This document shows positions 1 to 8,642 of a stretch of DNA of 64,000 nucleotides, one piece after another. Below the pieces are notes generated by a model. It made no database searches. It had not been told where the DNA came from and worked only from the letters and a program-made list of their open reading frames with translations. The position numbers were made by a program, and so were the translations under genes. Within the stretch, counting starts at the first letter, position 1. The number at the start of each line of letters is the position of its first letter. Location: contig NZ_FOIB01000001.1 of the NCBI RefSeq assembly GCF_900111765.1, positions 1,550,001 through 1,614,000 of the forward strand. Reading direction: 5' to 3'. This stretch comes from Myxococcus fulvus. Its GTDB lineage: Bacteria; Myxococcota; Myxococcia; Myxococcales; Myxococcaceae.

Positions 1-1148
1 TGAACTACACGGACGACGGCGACACGCTCTCCTACACGGACGACGCGGATGGCGACGGCCGCGCGGATGACCGCGACAACTGCCCGTTCGCGTCCAACCG
101 CGACCAGGCGGACGGCGACGGCGACGGCGTGGGCAACGTCTGCGACAACTGCGCGACGCTCTCCAACTTCCAGCAGCGCGACGCCGACGGTGATGGCATC
201 GGCGACGACTGCGACCCGGACCGCGACAACGACGGCATCGCCAACGAGCAGGACAACTGCCCGCTCATCCCCAACAAGGACCAGGCCAACCTGGACGGTG
301 ATGCGCAGGGCGACGTCTGCGACGCGGACGACGACAACGACGGCGTGGCGGACGGCACGGACAACTGCCCGCGCGTCGCCAACCCCGACCAGGTGATGCC
401 GGCCGACGGCAGCCAGTGCCGCGTGGACGCGGATGGCGACAACATCGCCGACAGCAGCGACAACTGCCCCGGGCTGCCCAACCCCGAGCAGACCGACCGT
501 GACAACGACGGCCAGGGTGACGCGTGCGACGCGGACGACGACGAGGACGGCGTCCTCGACGACGACGACAACTGCCCGGAGGTGGCGAACCGCGACCAGG
601 CGGACAGCGACGGCGACGGCCGGGGTGACGCGTGCGACGACCACTTCTGCGTCGTGGTGGACCCCACGCAGAAGGACCAGTGCCTGGACCCGAAGTCGTC
701 CTTCGCCGTCAGCGCTGGCGGCACCAAGACGCTGGAGCGCGCCGGTGAGGCGCTGCGTCCGCCGCTGTTCGCCAACCGCAACGGCGCGGCCATGGAGTAC
801 CGCTGGACGGTGACCAAGCGCCCCTCGGGCTCCAACGCCGTGGTGGAGAACCCCCAGGGCGCGGTGACGCTCAGCCGCAACTGGCAGTACTCGTACGTGG
901 ACGGCAGCGTGCCGAACTTCGTGCCCGACACCGAGGGCACGTACGAGCTGACCGTGGAGGCCCGCCTGGCCTTCGCCGACCGCGTCTTCCCGGAGCAGCG
1001 CGTCTCCACCAGCACCCTGGTGCTGAAGGTGGGTGAGGGCGACGGGGAGGGTGGCAACTGCAGCTCCGTCCCCGCCGGCTTCAGCGCCACCGCGCTGGGC
1101 GCCGCGCTGCTGCGCATGCTGATGCGCCGTCGTCGCAGCGAGCAGTAA
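1..1148 (+). CDS. Thrombospondin type 3 repeat protein with MYXO-CTERM-like tail (5' partial)
   Basis: The reading frame is open from base 3 to the TAA at 1146-1148, so the N-terminus lies before the window. The first ~210 visible residues are back-to-back acidic calcium-binding TSP3 repeats (DxDxDG / DNCP units with paired cysteines). A PKD/Ig-like beta-domain follows (YRWTV... GTYELTVEA). The last ~35 residues are a Gly-Asn-Cys-Ser-Ser segment, a hydrophobic stretch and an Arg-rich end (RRRR). That layout is that of the myxobacterial C-terminal sorting signal, which suggests a surface-anchored protein. A strong ribosome-binding site for the next gene starts 19 bases after the stop, so it is probably co-transcribed with the VWA lipoproteins. 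The adhesion or matrix role is inference. Confidence 0.85.
   Translation, partial: NYTDDGDTLSYTDDADGDGRADDRDNCPFASNRDQADGDGDGVGNVCDNCATLSNFQQRDADGDGIGDDCDPDRDNDGIANEQDNCPLIPNKDQANLDGDAQGDVCDADDDNDGVADGTDNCPRVANPDQVMPADGSQCRVDADGDNIADSSDNCPGLPNPEQTDRDNDGQGDACDADDDEDGVLDDDDNCPEVANRDQADSDGDGRGDACDDHFCVVVDPTQKDQCLDPKSSFAVSAGGTKTLERAGEALRPPLFANRNGAAMEYRWTVTKRPSGSNAVVENPQGAVTLSRNWQYSYVDGSVPNFVPDTEGTYELTVEARLAFADRVFPEQRVSTSTLVLKVGEGDGEGGNCSSVPAGFSATALGAALLRMLMRRRRSEQ
39..645 (+). repeat. Tandem TSP3 (calcium-binding) coding repeats
   Basis: The DNA encodes about seven consecutive TSP3 units with recurring GAC/GGC-rich codons for D-x-D-x-D-G and DNCP motifs. The repetition is at protein level and degenerate at DNA level. 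It explains the strongly biased composition of this stretch and is not a CRISPR or satellite array. Confidence 0.75.
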
Positions 1149-1182
1149 TCTCGTCGTCCCCCTCGCCAGGAGGTCGTACCGC

Positions 1183-3171
1183 ATGCGTCGCCTTGTCCGA
1201 CTCCCGCTGCTGATGGCGGGCCTCCTGGCCACGGGGCTGTTGTCCTGCACCGACTCGATGTTGGAGCCCCGGACGGAACAGCAGACCCACGTCGATGACC
1301 GCGTGATGCTCCAGGGGCGCGTGTGCACGCGCCCGCCCAACCCCTCCGGCTTCCCGGTGAAGGTGGTGGTGGTCATCGACGAGTCGGGCAGCATGTGCAT
1401 CAGCGACCCGCCAGGCGCGCAGACCGACAGCGGCTTCTGTCAGCGCGCCGAGGTGCAGGCCATCATCCCGCCGGGCGTCACGGAGCCCGCGCGCGTGCGC
1501 GCCCTCAAGCGCCTGGTGAACCAGTTCCGTCAGGTCAACGCGGCGGGCGGCAACGTGCAGGTGTCCGTGGCCCCCTTCGAGACGAACGTGCGCAACGTCT
1601 GGCCGCCGGCCACGACGGGCAACCGCTTCGCCCGGCCCGACACCAACATCGACAGCTACATCGACGGGCTGCAGAGCCAATTGGGCAAGGGCACCGACTA
1701 CCAGGGCGCGCTGTCGTACGCGTACAGCCTCATCGCCAGCGACATCAACGCCGTGGCCCTGTCCAACCCGGAGGTGCTGCCGCGCACCCGCTACGTCGTC
1801 GTCTTCCTCACGGACGGCACGCCGTACCCGCGCTGCTCGGCCACCGACAACCTCAGCGTGTACGCCAACCCGGACAACCCGGACCTGACGTGGGCGGACT
1901 CCATCGTGAGCTTCTGCAACGCCACGAACACCACGGACCAGATCGACGGGTTCGAGATCGGCACGGACCGCAACCAGAACTACCAGCTCTTCAGCTACGT
2001 GCGCCGGCTGATGGAGTTGAAGGACCAGTACAACGTCGGCGACGTGCGCATGCACACGGTGCTGCTCTTCAACCAGGAGGCGGTGCGCGCGTGCGGCCCC
2101 ATCTGCCAGGAGATCTACGGCATCTACCCCGGCGTGCCGCAGGCCCAGTACCCGGAGGCCGCCAAGAAGATCGCCTCCTGGCTGCTCAAGCGCTTCGCGG
2201 ACATGGGCAACGGCGTCTACCAGGAGTTCAACGACACGGCGGAAATCTCCAACCTGGGCCTGGGCGCGCTGGACTACTCGTCCTTCGCGTCGCGCAACGT
2301 GATGAAGACGCTGCTGGTGGAGCCGCTGAGCTCCGCGCCCGGACTGGAAGGACGCGTCATCGACAGCGACGGCGACGGCGTGCCGGACGACGTGGACAAC
2401 TCCTTCGCGCTGAAGACACACCCCTTCAACCCCGACAGCGACAGCGACTGCCTGGGCGACGGCTTCGAGCACCGCCGCGAGGACCAGGGCTTCAAGGCCG
2501 CCAATGACCTGGACGCGCGCGGCTGCGACCCGAACTCGCCGCTGACGCCGCGCTGCACCTGCCGCGACACGGACGGTGACGGGCTCTCCCAGTTCGCGGA
2601 GGCCTACATGCGCACGCGCGAGACCATCGTCGACAGCGACGGCGACGGCATCCCCGACAGCATCGAGTCGCGCTGGGGCCTGAACCCGCTGGAGCCCAGC
2701 GTGGCGGGGCTGGACACGGACGGTGACGGCCTGCCGGACGAGGTGGAGCTGCGCGCGGGCACGGACCCCACGCGCCGGGACAGGGCCTTCTTCGAGAAGA
2801 ACGGCTTCCAGTACGAGACGCGCATCGCGGAGGTCCGCCCCGACGGGAGCATCTGCTACGACTACACCGTCTCGAACCTCCAGATGGTCGCCACGCCGGA
2901 CCGGCCGGGCTCCAAGCTGGGCTTCAACCTGTTCAAGCTGTGGTTCGCGGAGGCGCCGGAGAGCGGCGTGGCCACCGACTACGGCGTGTGGCGCGCGGCC
3001 TGCGCGTGGTCCCAGTACGCGCCGCCCAGCGTGCGCGTGCCGGTGGGGCCGGAGCTGACGTTGACGAACGACAACTTCATGGTGCCCACGGAGCTGAGCA
3101 ATCCCTGGGACAACCAGGGCCGGTGCGTGGGCGCGCCGCCCTCGGGCCAGCAGGGAGGTCTGCTTCCGTGA
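1183..3171 (+). CDS. VWA-domain lipoprotein with TSP3/EF-like calcium repeats
   Basis: The 662-residue protein starts at ATG 1183 behind an AGGAGGT ribosome-binding site. It has a lipoprotein signal peptide ending in a LLSC lipobox at about residue 22. A von Willebrand factor A domain follows, with an intact MIDAS motif DESGS at residues 66-70 and a later LTDGTPY segment. The C-terminal half carries several D-x-D-x-D-G-x-x-D calcium-binding repeats (around residues 393, 462, 484, 511) and a Cys-containing beta-rich end. MIDAS plus TSP3 repeats suggests a metal-dependent adhesive surface lipoprotein. It is a paralogue of the next gene, with the same MIDAS position and an LQGR.C / IQGR.C segment. 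Its stop overlaps that gene's GTG start. Confidence 0.87.
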   Translation: MRRLVRLPLLMAGLLATGLLSCTDSMLEPRTEQQTHVDDRVMLQGRVCTRPPNPSGFPVKVVVVIDESGSMCISDPPGAQTDSGFCQRAEVQAIIPPGVTEPARVRALKRLVNQFRQVNAAGGNVQVSVAPFETNVRNVWPPATTGNRFARPDTNIDSYIDGLQSQLGKGTDYQGALSYAYSLIASDINAVALSNPEVLPRTRYVVVFLTDGTPYPRCSATDNLSVYANPDNPDLTWADSIVSFCNATNTTDQIDGFEIGTDRNQNYQLFSYVRRLMELKDQYNVGDVRMHTVLLFNQEAVRACGPICQEIYGIYPGVPQAQYPEAAKKIASWLLKRFADMGNGVYQEFNDTAEISNLGLGALDYSSFASRNVMKTLLVEPLSSAPGLEGRVIDSDGDGVPDDVDNSFALKTHPFNPDSDSDCLGDGFEHRREDQGFKAANDLDARGCDPNSPLTPRCTCRDTDGDGLSQFAEAYMRTRETIVDSDGDGIPDSIESRWGLNPLEPSVAGLDTDGDGLPDEVELRAGTDPTRRDRAFFEKNGFQYETRIAEVRPDGSICYDYTVSNLQMVATPDRPGSKLGFNLFKLWFAEAPESGVATDYGVWRAACAWSQYAPPSVRVPVGPELTLTNDNFMVPTELSNPWDNQGRCVGAPPSGQQGGLLP

Positions 3172-4916
3172 GTGTGGCCGCACGTATCCTGGCGGGGCTG
3201 GTGGTCGCGGTGGCGGTGACGGTGGCCTGCACCGATTCGTATCTGTACGACCCGCGCCGGGACGTGGAGGTCCCCGTGGACCGCTCGGTGTCCATCCAGG
3301 GCCGCTTCTGCAGCACGGGCTCCAACGAGGTGGTGCGGCCCATCAAGCTGGTGGTCGCCATGGACGCCTCGCAGTCCATGCGCGTCAGCGACCCGGACGG
3401 CACCCGCGCCACCGCGCTGGTGGAGCTGATTGAGAACCTGCCCAGGGACCCGGAGGTCCACCTGGCGGTGGTGCTCTTCGCCGGCAGCACCACGGCGTTC
3501 CTCACCCAGACGCCGGGCAGTCCGCCGCAGGACGGCTTCGTGCAGGTGGCCAGCTTCGACGACGCGCGGATGCGCCAGCTCACCGAGCAGCTGCTCACCT
3601 TCCGCAACCCGGACAACTCCCCGAACCGCGACTCGACGGACTTCGTCAAGCCGCTGTCGGACATCTACTCGCTCATCAACACGGACATCGCGCGCAGCCG
3701 GCTGGAGCCGGGTGGGGCGCAGGCGCTGGCCCAGGCGCGCTACTCGGTCCTCTTCCTGTCCGATGGTCGGCCCACCACGGACCAGGACGACGAGCTGCTG
3801 CAGGGTGACGCGGTGGTGCGCATCCGCCAGCTGCGGGACCTGGTGGAGGACGTGCGCGTCAACACCGTGCACGTCTTCAACCCCACGCAGCCGGTGTCGT
3901 CGGTGTGTGATTTGTCGGGCGACGGCGGCTGCCCGCTGCTCATCATCAACCAGAACTCGGACCGGCTGGAGAAGATGGCGGCGCTGGGCGGCGGCAACTT
4001 CCGCGACTTCCGCAACAACGAGCCCATCAACTTCCTGGACTTCAGCTTCGGGCAGGTGCGCCGGACGTTCATCGTGAAGGAGGTCATCGCGACGAACTTC
4101 TCCGCGCCGCCGGGCAACCCCTTCGACGAGGCGGACACGGACGGCGACGGGCTGTCGGACGCGCGCGAGCGGGAGGAGGGCACGGACCCCAACCGCGTGG
4201 ACACCGACGGCGACGGCTTCAGCGACGGCGTGGAGGTGTACTTCCGCGACCGCGGCGTGGACTTCGACCCCACGCAGGTGGCGGACCCGGACGGTGGTGG
4301 CCTGGACAAGGGCTGCCCGCCGCTGTTGCGCGCGTCGGACTCGGACTGTGACGGCCTGCTCGACTGCGACGAGCAGTTCATCGGCACCAACGCGACGCTC
4401 GCCGACAGCGACCGCGACGGCGTGCCCGACGGAATCGAGTGGCGCGGCGGCACCCAGGGCGCCAGTGACGACCTGGACGAGGACCCGGACAACGACGGGC
4501 TGTCGAGCCGCGCCGAGCTGCGCCTGCACACCCGCCCGCTGGTGGTGGACACCGCGAACCTGGCGGCCGAGGGCTACCGCTACTCCTTCGAGGCGGACGG
4601 CCCGCCGGACGAGCTGGGCCGGCAGTGCTACACGCTGCGCGTGGACAACGTGCTGCTGGCGCCCACCATCGCCTCCGGGGATGACGCGGGCGTGGTGGTG
4701 CGGGGCGCCGGCTACAACGACATCGCCTTGTCGGTGGCCATGGTGCCCGCCGACGACCCGACGGCGCGCACGCAGGTGCGCACCTTCCGGGTGAACCACG
4801 TGCGCTACCCGGTGGGCGGCATCAAGTCCCCCGCCGACGGCATCATCCGCGTGAATCCCGAGGACTTCGCCGACGGCTGCCCCGGCCGTCCCGACGTCAC
4901 CCTCCCGACGCCGTGA
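3168..4916 (+). CDS. VWA-domain lipoprotein, paralogue of the preceding gene
   Basis: The GTG at 3168 overlaps the upstream TGA (GTGA) and has a GGGAGGT ribosome-binding site, giving 582 residues. The much longer open frame upstream has no start context. The signal peptide ends in a TVAC lipobox near residue 21. The VWA MIDAS motif DASQS starts at residue 66, exactly as in the neighbour. TSP3/EF-like calcium loops (DTDGDG, DSDCDG, DSDRDG, DPDNDG) fill residues ~320-450. It was probably formed by tandem duplication and stays in the same operon, consistent with two subunits or alternative ligand specificities on the cell surface. The precise role is unknown. Confidence 0.86.
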   Translation: MSVAARILAGLVVAVAVTVACTDSYLYDPRRDVEVPVDRSVSIQGRFCSTGSNEVVRPIKLVVAMDASQSMRVSDPDGTRATALVELIENLPRDPEVHLAVVLFAGSTTAFLTQTPGSPPQDGFVQVASFDDARMRQLTEQLLTFRNPDNSPNRDSTDFVKPLSDIYSLINTDIARSRLEPGGAQALAQARYSVLFLSDGRPTTDQDDELLQGDAVVRIRQLRDLVEDVRVNTVHVFNPTQPVSSVCDLSGDGGCPLLIINQNSDRLEKMAALGGGNFRDFRNNEPINFLDFSFGQVRRTFIVKEVIATNFSAPPGNPFDEADTDGDGLSDAREREEGTDPNRVDTDGDGFSDGVEVYFRDRGVDFDPTQVADPDGGGLDKGCPPLLRASDSDCDGLLDCDEQFIGTNATLADSDRDGVPDGIEWRGGTQGASDDLDEDPDNDGLSSRAELRLHTRPLVVDTANLAAEGYRYSFEADGPPDELGRQCYTLRVDNVLLAPTIASGDDAGVVVRGAGYNDIALSVAMVPADDPTARTQVRTFRVNHVRYPVGGIKSPADGIIRVNPEDFADGCPGRPDVTLPTP

Positions 4917-4930
4917 GAAACGACGCTGCC

Positions 4931-7375
4931 ATGAAGACCCAAGCCCGACTGCTGTCGCTCGCGCTGCTCACCCTCGCCGCCGCCTGCTCCTCCAAGGGTG
5001 ATGACAAGGAGGACGCCGGCACCGTGGCGGTGGTGGATGTCTGCAACAGCCGCGAGGAGGCGCTGACGCTGGACGAGTGCGAGCTCAAGCCCGGTGAGAC
5101 GCTGGAGCGCTTCCTGGCGAAGGAGGGCGCGCAGCGCGAGGGCGACCAGGACTGGTACCGCATCGTCCTGCCCGCCAACACCACCGCGCGCACGCTGCTC
5201 AACCTCAACGGCGTCTACGTGGCCTCCAGCACCGCGGTGCAGCTGTCGCTCACCGTGCTGGAGACGCTGCCGGACGGCAAGGAGGCGGCGCTCGCGAAGA
5301 AGGACGACAAGCACGGCCAGGGCGCGCCCAAGCCGGTGGACATGGTGCTGCCCCTGCGCGCGGACCTGGCGGGCAAGACGCTGCTGGTGCTGGTGCAGGA
5401 CTCGCCGGACGTCGTCTCGCAGCCCAAGTTCGATGCGCGCAGCCCCTACCGGCTGACGGCGCGAATCACGGAGAACCCGGACACGAACGAGCCCAACGAC
5501 GCCATGGCGGCCGCCACGCCGGTGGCGCTGACGTCGGCGGGCGGGGTGCTCACGGGCACGGCCACCGGCTACCTGGCCACGGACAACGACGTGGACCGCT
5601 TCACCTTCGACGTGCCGCAGGGGAAGGTCCTCTACGTGGGCCTCACCGCGCCGGACCAGGGCGCCGTGCCCAACTGGCGGCTGTCGTACCAGCTGCTGCG
5701 TCCCGGCTTCCTCACCAAGGAGGAGAAGGAGGACGAGGACCAGGTGCGCCCCGGCGTGCGGCCCGGCGTGCTGGCCACGGCGCGCAAGGTGAAGGAGGCG
5801 AAGTACGGCGGCAAGTGGATGCTGGTGGTGCGCGGCTACCGCGGCATCAGCGACCGGGACACCGCGTCGGGTGACATCCAGCAGGCGTATCAGGTGGACC
5901 TCCGGGTGCTGGACGAGGCCGACGCGCAGGACTCGCGGGTGGTGGACGGCGTGGTCGTGGGCAACGACAAGGTGGCGGACGCGCTGGCGCGCGGGCTGAC
6001 TGCCCCGGCGCAGGACCTGGCCACGACGATTCCCGCGGGCGCGACGACGACCTTCACGGGGCGCCTGGGCTACATCGGTGATGAGGACTGGTACGAGGTG
6101 AAGCTGCCCGCCTCCGGCGTGCCCACGCGGCTGCACTACCACCTGGTCCCCAAGAGCGAGGGCGGCCGCTTCCCGCCGCTGCCGGACGTCCCGGACCGTC
6201 AGGTGCTCGTCTTCACGCTGGTGTCCAAGGGCGCCAACATCGAGGCGTGGCGCACCGCGTGCCTCTCCGACAACGCCGAGTGCCCCAAGGGCTATGGGGA
6301 GAACCCGGACATCGCCCCGCTGGTGCAGGACTACTGCCGCCGCACGGACCTGCCGGCGCCCATGTGCCTGCACTCGCTGCGCGAGGAGGTGTCGGAGAAC
6401 CCGCGCTTCGTGAACCTGAGCAACTTCCGGGGTGTCATCCCGGTGCCGGTGTTCGCCGGGGAGAGGCGCTACCTCTTCAACGTCCAGGACAACGGCGTGG
6501 GCTGGGCGGACGACAAGGACTACGACCTGGTGGTGACGTGGCGCGAGGAGGACGCGGACGAGGTGGGCCGCTACTCGGGCGGCGTCGAGCAGGTGGTGAC
6601 CAAGGCCATGGCCTCCACCACCGCGTTCCCCGCGCCGCCGGACACCGCGGAGTACAGCGTCTCCGGCAGGCTGTCCCACGGCTATGGCCGGCTGCGCAGC
6701 GGTGATGACCGGGTGAACGGCCGCGGCGTGCGCGGCCCCATGGACTACGACGCGGTGCCGTCCGACGTGGACTCGTACCTGCTCACGCTGCCGTCCGTGC
6801 CTGCGCCGGAGGACCGCGCGTGGCTGGTGCAGTGGGAGGTGGCGAAGACGCCGGATGGTGGCACCGCGCACGGGCTCGCGCTGGACTTGACGTTCTGTGA
6901 CGGCGACGCGGCGGCGGACGGTGGCGTGACGCCGGACGCGGGCATCGAGAACTGCGCGGTGGTGCGCGCGGGTAGCCGCAACCAGGGGCTCACGCTGGGC
7001 TATCGCTCGGACGCGCTGCGGGCCTGGCACACGCCGGCGGGGGCCTCCGCCAGCAGCCTGCAGCCGCTGTACACGCTGGAGGAGCGGCCCAACTCCACCG
7101 TCGTCACGCTGGCGCCGTATGCCTGCGGTTGTCTGGAGGGCCGCTTCGTGCGCGGCGGGAAGATGCGCGTGGACGTCTCCGCCGCCGAGCGCAACTCCTA
7201 CGAGCAGGTGAACTACACGCTGCGCACCGGCTACGGCGACTACCCGCAATCCTATACGCGGGATGGCGGTGTCACCACGCAGTGCCCGGGGCCCGCGGAC
7301 GCGGGCACGCCGGACCCGGATGGAGGCGTGCCTCCTCCGCCGAGCGGTGGCTGTGTCTTCACGCGTCAGCCTTGA
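4931..7375 (+). CDS. Large lipoprotein with PPC-like beta-sandwich repeats
   Basis: The start is ATG 4931, which gives a classical lipoprotein signal with LAAAC at residues ~17-21 and an 814-residue product. A GTG at 4913 overlaps the previous stop in the same frame and is a possible alternative start. At least three segments look like bacterial pre-peptidase C-terminal (PPC) beta-domains: GDQDWYRIVLP near the start, a NEPNDAM...VDRFTFDVP unit, and GDEDWYEVKLP in the middle. Two CxC/CGC motifs and a proline-rich end follow. No catalytic motif was recognised. It is the last gene of the surface-protein run and is followed by a strong hairpin. Envelope scaffolding or binding is an inference. Confidence 0.8.
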   Translation: MKTQARLLSLALLTLAAACSSKGDDKEDAGTVAVVDVCNSREEALTLDECELKPGETLERFLAKEGAQREGDQDWYRIVLPANTTARTLLNLNGVYVASSTAVQLSLTVLETLPDGKEAALAKKDDKHGQGAPKPVDMVLPLRADLAGKTLLVLVQDSPDVVSQPKFDARSPYRLTARITENPDTNEPNDAMAAATPVALTSAGGVLTGTATGYLATDNDVDRFTFDVPQGKVLYVGLTAPDQGAVPNWRLSYQLLRPGFLTKEEKEDEDQVRPGVRPGVLATARKVKEAKYGGKWMLVVRGYRGISDRDTASGDIQQAYQVDLRVLDEADAQDSRVVDGVVVGNDKVADALARGLTAPAQDLATTIPAGATTTFTGRLGYIGDEDWYEVKLPASGVPTRLHYHLVPKSEGGRFPPLPDVPDRQVLVFTLVSKGANIEAWRTACLSDNAECPKGYGENPDIAPLVQDYCRRTDLPAPMCLHSLREEVSENPRFVNLSNFRGVIPVPVFAGERRYLFNVQDNGVGWADDKDYDLVVTWREEDADEVGRYSGGVEQVVTKAMASTTAFPAPPDTAEYSVSGRLSHGYGRLRSGDDRVNGRGVRGPMDYDAVPSDVDSYLLTLPSVPAPEDRAWLVQWEVAKTPDGGTAHGLALDLTFCDGDAAADGGVTPDAGIENCAVVRAGSRNQGLTLGYRSDALRAWHTPAGASASSLQPLYTLEERPNSTVVTLAPYACGCLEGRFVRGGKMRVDVSAAERNSYEQVNYTLRTGYGDYPQSYTRDGGVTTQCPGPADAGTPDPDGGVPPPPSGGCVFTRQP

Positions 7376-7383
7376 GCGTCGCG

Positions 7384-7417
7384 CGAGTCGGGGGCCCACC
7401 CTCGGGGTGGGCACTCG
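7384..7417 (+). terminator. Hairpin terminator after the surface-lipoprotein operon
   Basis: A perfect 8-bp stem GCCCACCC/GGGTGGGC with a TCG loop (7394-7412) is flanked by an outer CGAGT/ACTCG pair. It begins 9 bases after the stop at 7375. There is no U-tract, as is common in very GC-rich genomes. Confidence 0.55.
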
Positions 7418-7617
7418 AACGCCCTCGGGCCCGGGAGGTCCTCGGGGGCAGGGCGCGCCGCCACGCGCGGACGCCGTGTCTGGCCATGAAGGCGTCGTCC
7501 GGAACGACTCGCGCGTCCGACGTCGGGGCACCGGCGCGGTCGGCATGCAAGTCATTGCAATCGGTGCGAGTGCGCGAAGCTCCGGACGGGGCCTCGCGGC
7601 GCAAACCCTGGCGGGCG

Positions 7618-7638
7618 GACGGGCGCACGGCGCCCGTC
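7618..7638 (-). terminator. Hairpin terminator downstream of the minus-strand lipoprotein
   Basis: A perfect 9-bp stem GACGGGCGC/GCGCCCGTC with a 3-base loop lies 20 bases beyond the stop of the minus-strand gene at 7659. With the hairpin at 7384-7417 it closes the convergent gap 7376-7658, in which I see no gene. Confidence 0.55.
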
Positions 7639-7658
7639 ATCGCTTCGTCCAACGTGTA

Positions 7659-8105
7659 TCAGGGAGGCGCGATGCCCAGCCCGTTGAGCGTGATGCTCTT
7701 CTCGGGGAGGTTCGCCGCGTTCGACTTGATGAGCAGCGCGCCCTGATACTGCTGAGCCTCGCGGGGTCGGAACGTCACCTCGATGAAGAAGCGCTCCTTG
7801 GACTTCACCTGGAAGGCCTCCTGGGGATTGAGGTCCTGGCCGTCCTTGGAGAGCTTCATGGTGAAGACATTCGGGCCGGAGAGGGCGATGCTGGAGACAT
7901 CCAGCGTATCCTCGCCCATGTTCTTCACCTGGACGGAGTTGAAGCCCGTGGTTCCGACGTAGGTTCCGGAGCGGAACTCCTGGTCGAAAGCCATCTCGTC
8001 GCGGTCCGAGATGAGCTGCGGGGCCTTGGGGAGTTCCTCGGCGCCTTCGCCGCAGGCGGCGAGTGAGAAGAAGAGAATGGGGAGCCACGGGGTGTGCAGT
8101 CGCAT
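7659..8105 (-). CDS. Small lipoprotein with a HYDIN/ASH-type Ig-like domain
   Basis: The 148-residue protein starts at the ATG whose first base is 8105, preceded by GAGGAG. The signal peptide ends in SLAAC near residue 18. The rest matches the 'choice-of-anchor D' / ASH Ig-like fold: a GTTGFNSVQVKNMGEDTLDVS strand pattern, then VTFRPREAQQYQGALLIKSNA and a final I.L.G.G strand. These are usually extracytoplasmic structural or binding domains. It diverges from the next gene with only 27 bases between the start codons. Confidence 0.8.
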   Translation of the reverse strand: MRLHTPWLPILFFSLAACGEGAEELPKAPQLISDRDEMAFDQEFRSGTYVGTTGFNSVQVKNMGEDTLDVSSIALSGPNVFTMKLSKDGQDLNPQEAFQVKSKERFFIEVTFRPREAQQYQGALLIKSNAANLPEKSITLNGLGIAPP

Positions 8106-8132
8106 GGACGTTCACTCCTCGCTAGAGGGTCG

Positions 8133-8642
8133 ATGATGATGAATGTTGTAACAGTGTTCTGTCGTAAGGCCCAGAGCGTCGGTGCATTCCTGCTCACGTT
8201 GCTGGCGGTGGGATGCGGAGACACTCGCGACGACTTCATCGGTCCGCGTGTGAAGGATGTGTGTGATGAGTCATGGCCCGTGTGCGGCCGCGTCGCCGGC
8301 TGCATCCTGGGAGCGGAAGGCTATTCGGAGGGTCGCTTCCCCGGCCGCAGCCAGTTCATCGTCCAGGTGCCGGAGGCGTCTCTCATCAAGGTGAGCTTCT
8401 ACCTGGACGAGGTCACCGCGGCGGGCGAGGAGACGGTGGTCATCTTCCACGAGGAGGGCTGTCGGGCGCGCATCCGGTCCGCGGCGGACGGCCGCGCGGT
8501 GCTCGACTCGATGGAGAAGTTCAGCGTCTTCACGCGCGAGGCGGAGCTCACCGGCGTGGGAGACCACCTCATCGAGTTCGAGTCCGACATGCAGGCGCGC
8601 TACGCCGTGAAGGTGGACGTGACGCCCCTGCGCAATCGCTAG
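8133..8642 (+). CDS. Small lipoprotein of unknown function
   Basis: The start was set at ATG 8133, behind an AGAGGG ribosome-binding site and the first of three consecutive ATGs (8133, 8136, 8139). A longer frame from 8094 would overlap the divergent gene's start. The 169-residue product has a signal peptide with an AVGC lipobox near residue 28, followed by a Cys-rich beta-sheet-like domain (CDESWPVCGRVAGC). No family was recognised. Its TAG overlaps the TAG of the convergent GMC gene through a shared CTAG. Confidence 0.75.
   Translation: MMMNVVTVFCRKAQSVGAFLLTLLAVGCGDTRDDFIGPRVKDVCDESWPVCGRVAGCILGAEGYSEGRFPGRSQFIVQVPEASLIKVSFYLDEVTAAGEETVVIFHEEGCRARIRSAADGRAVLDSMEKFSVFTREAELTGVGDHLIEFESDMQARYAVKVDVTPLRNR

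Noticed and set aside
39-645. Regular short DNA repeats suggesting a CRISPR or satellite array
   Set aside because: The periodicity follows codons of calcium-binding TSP3 repeats, spacing is irregular and there are no unique spacers or cas genes.
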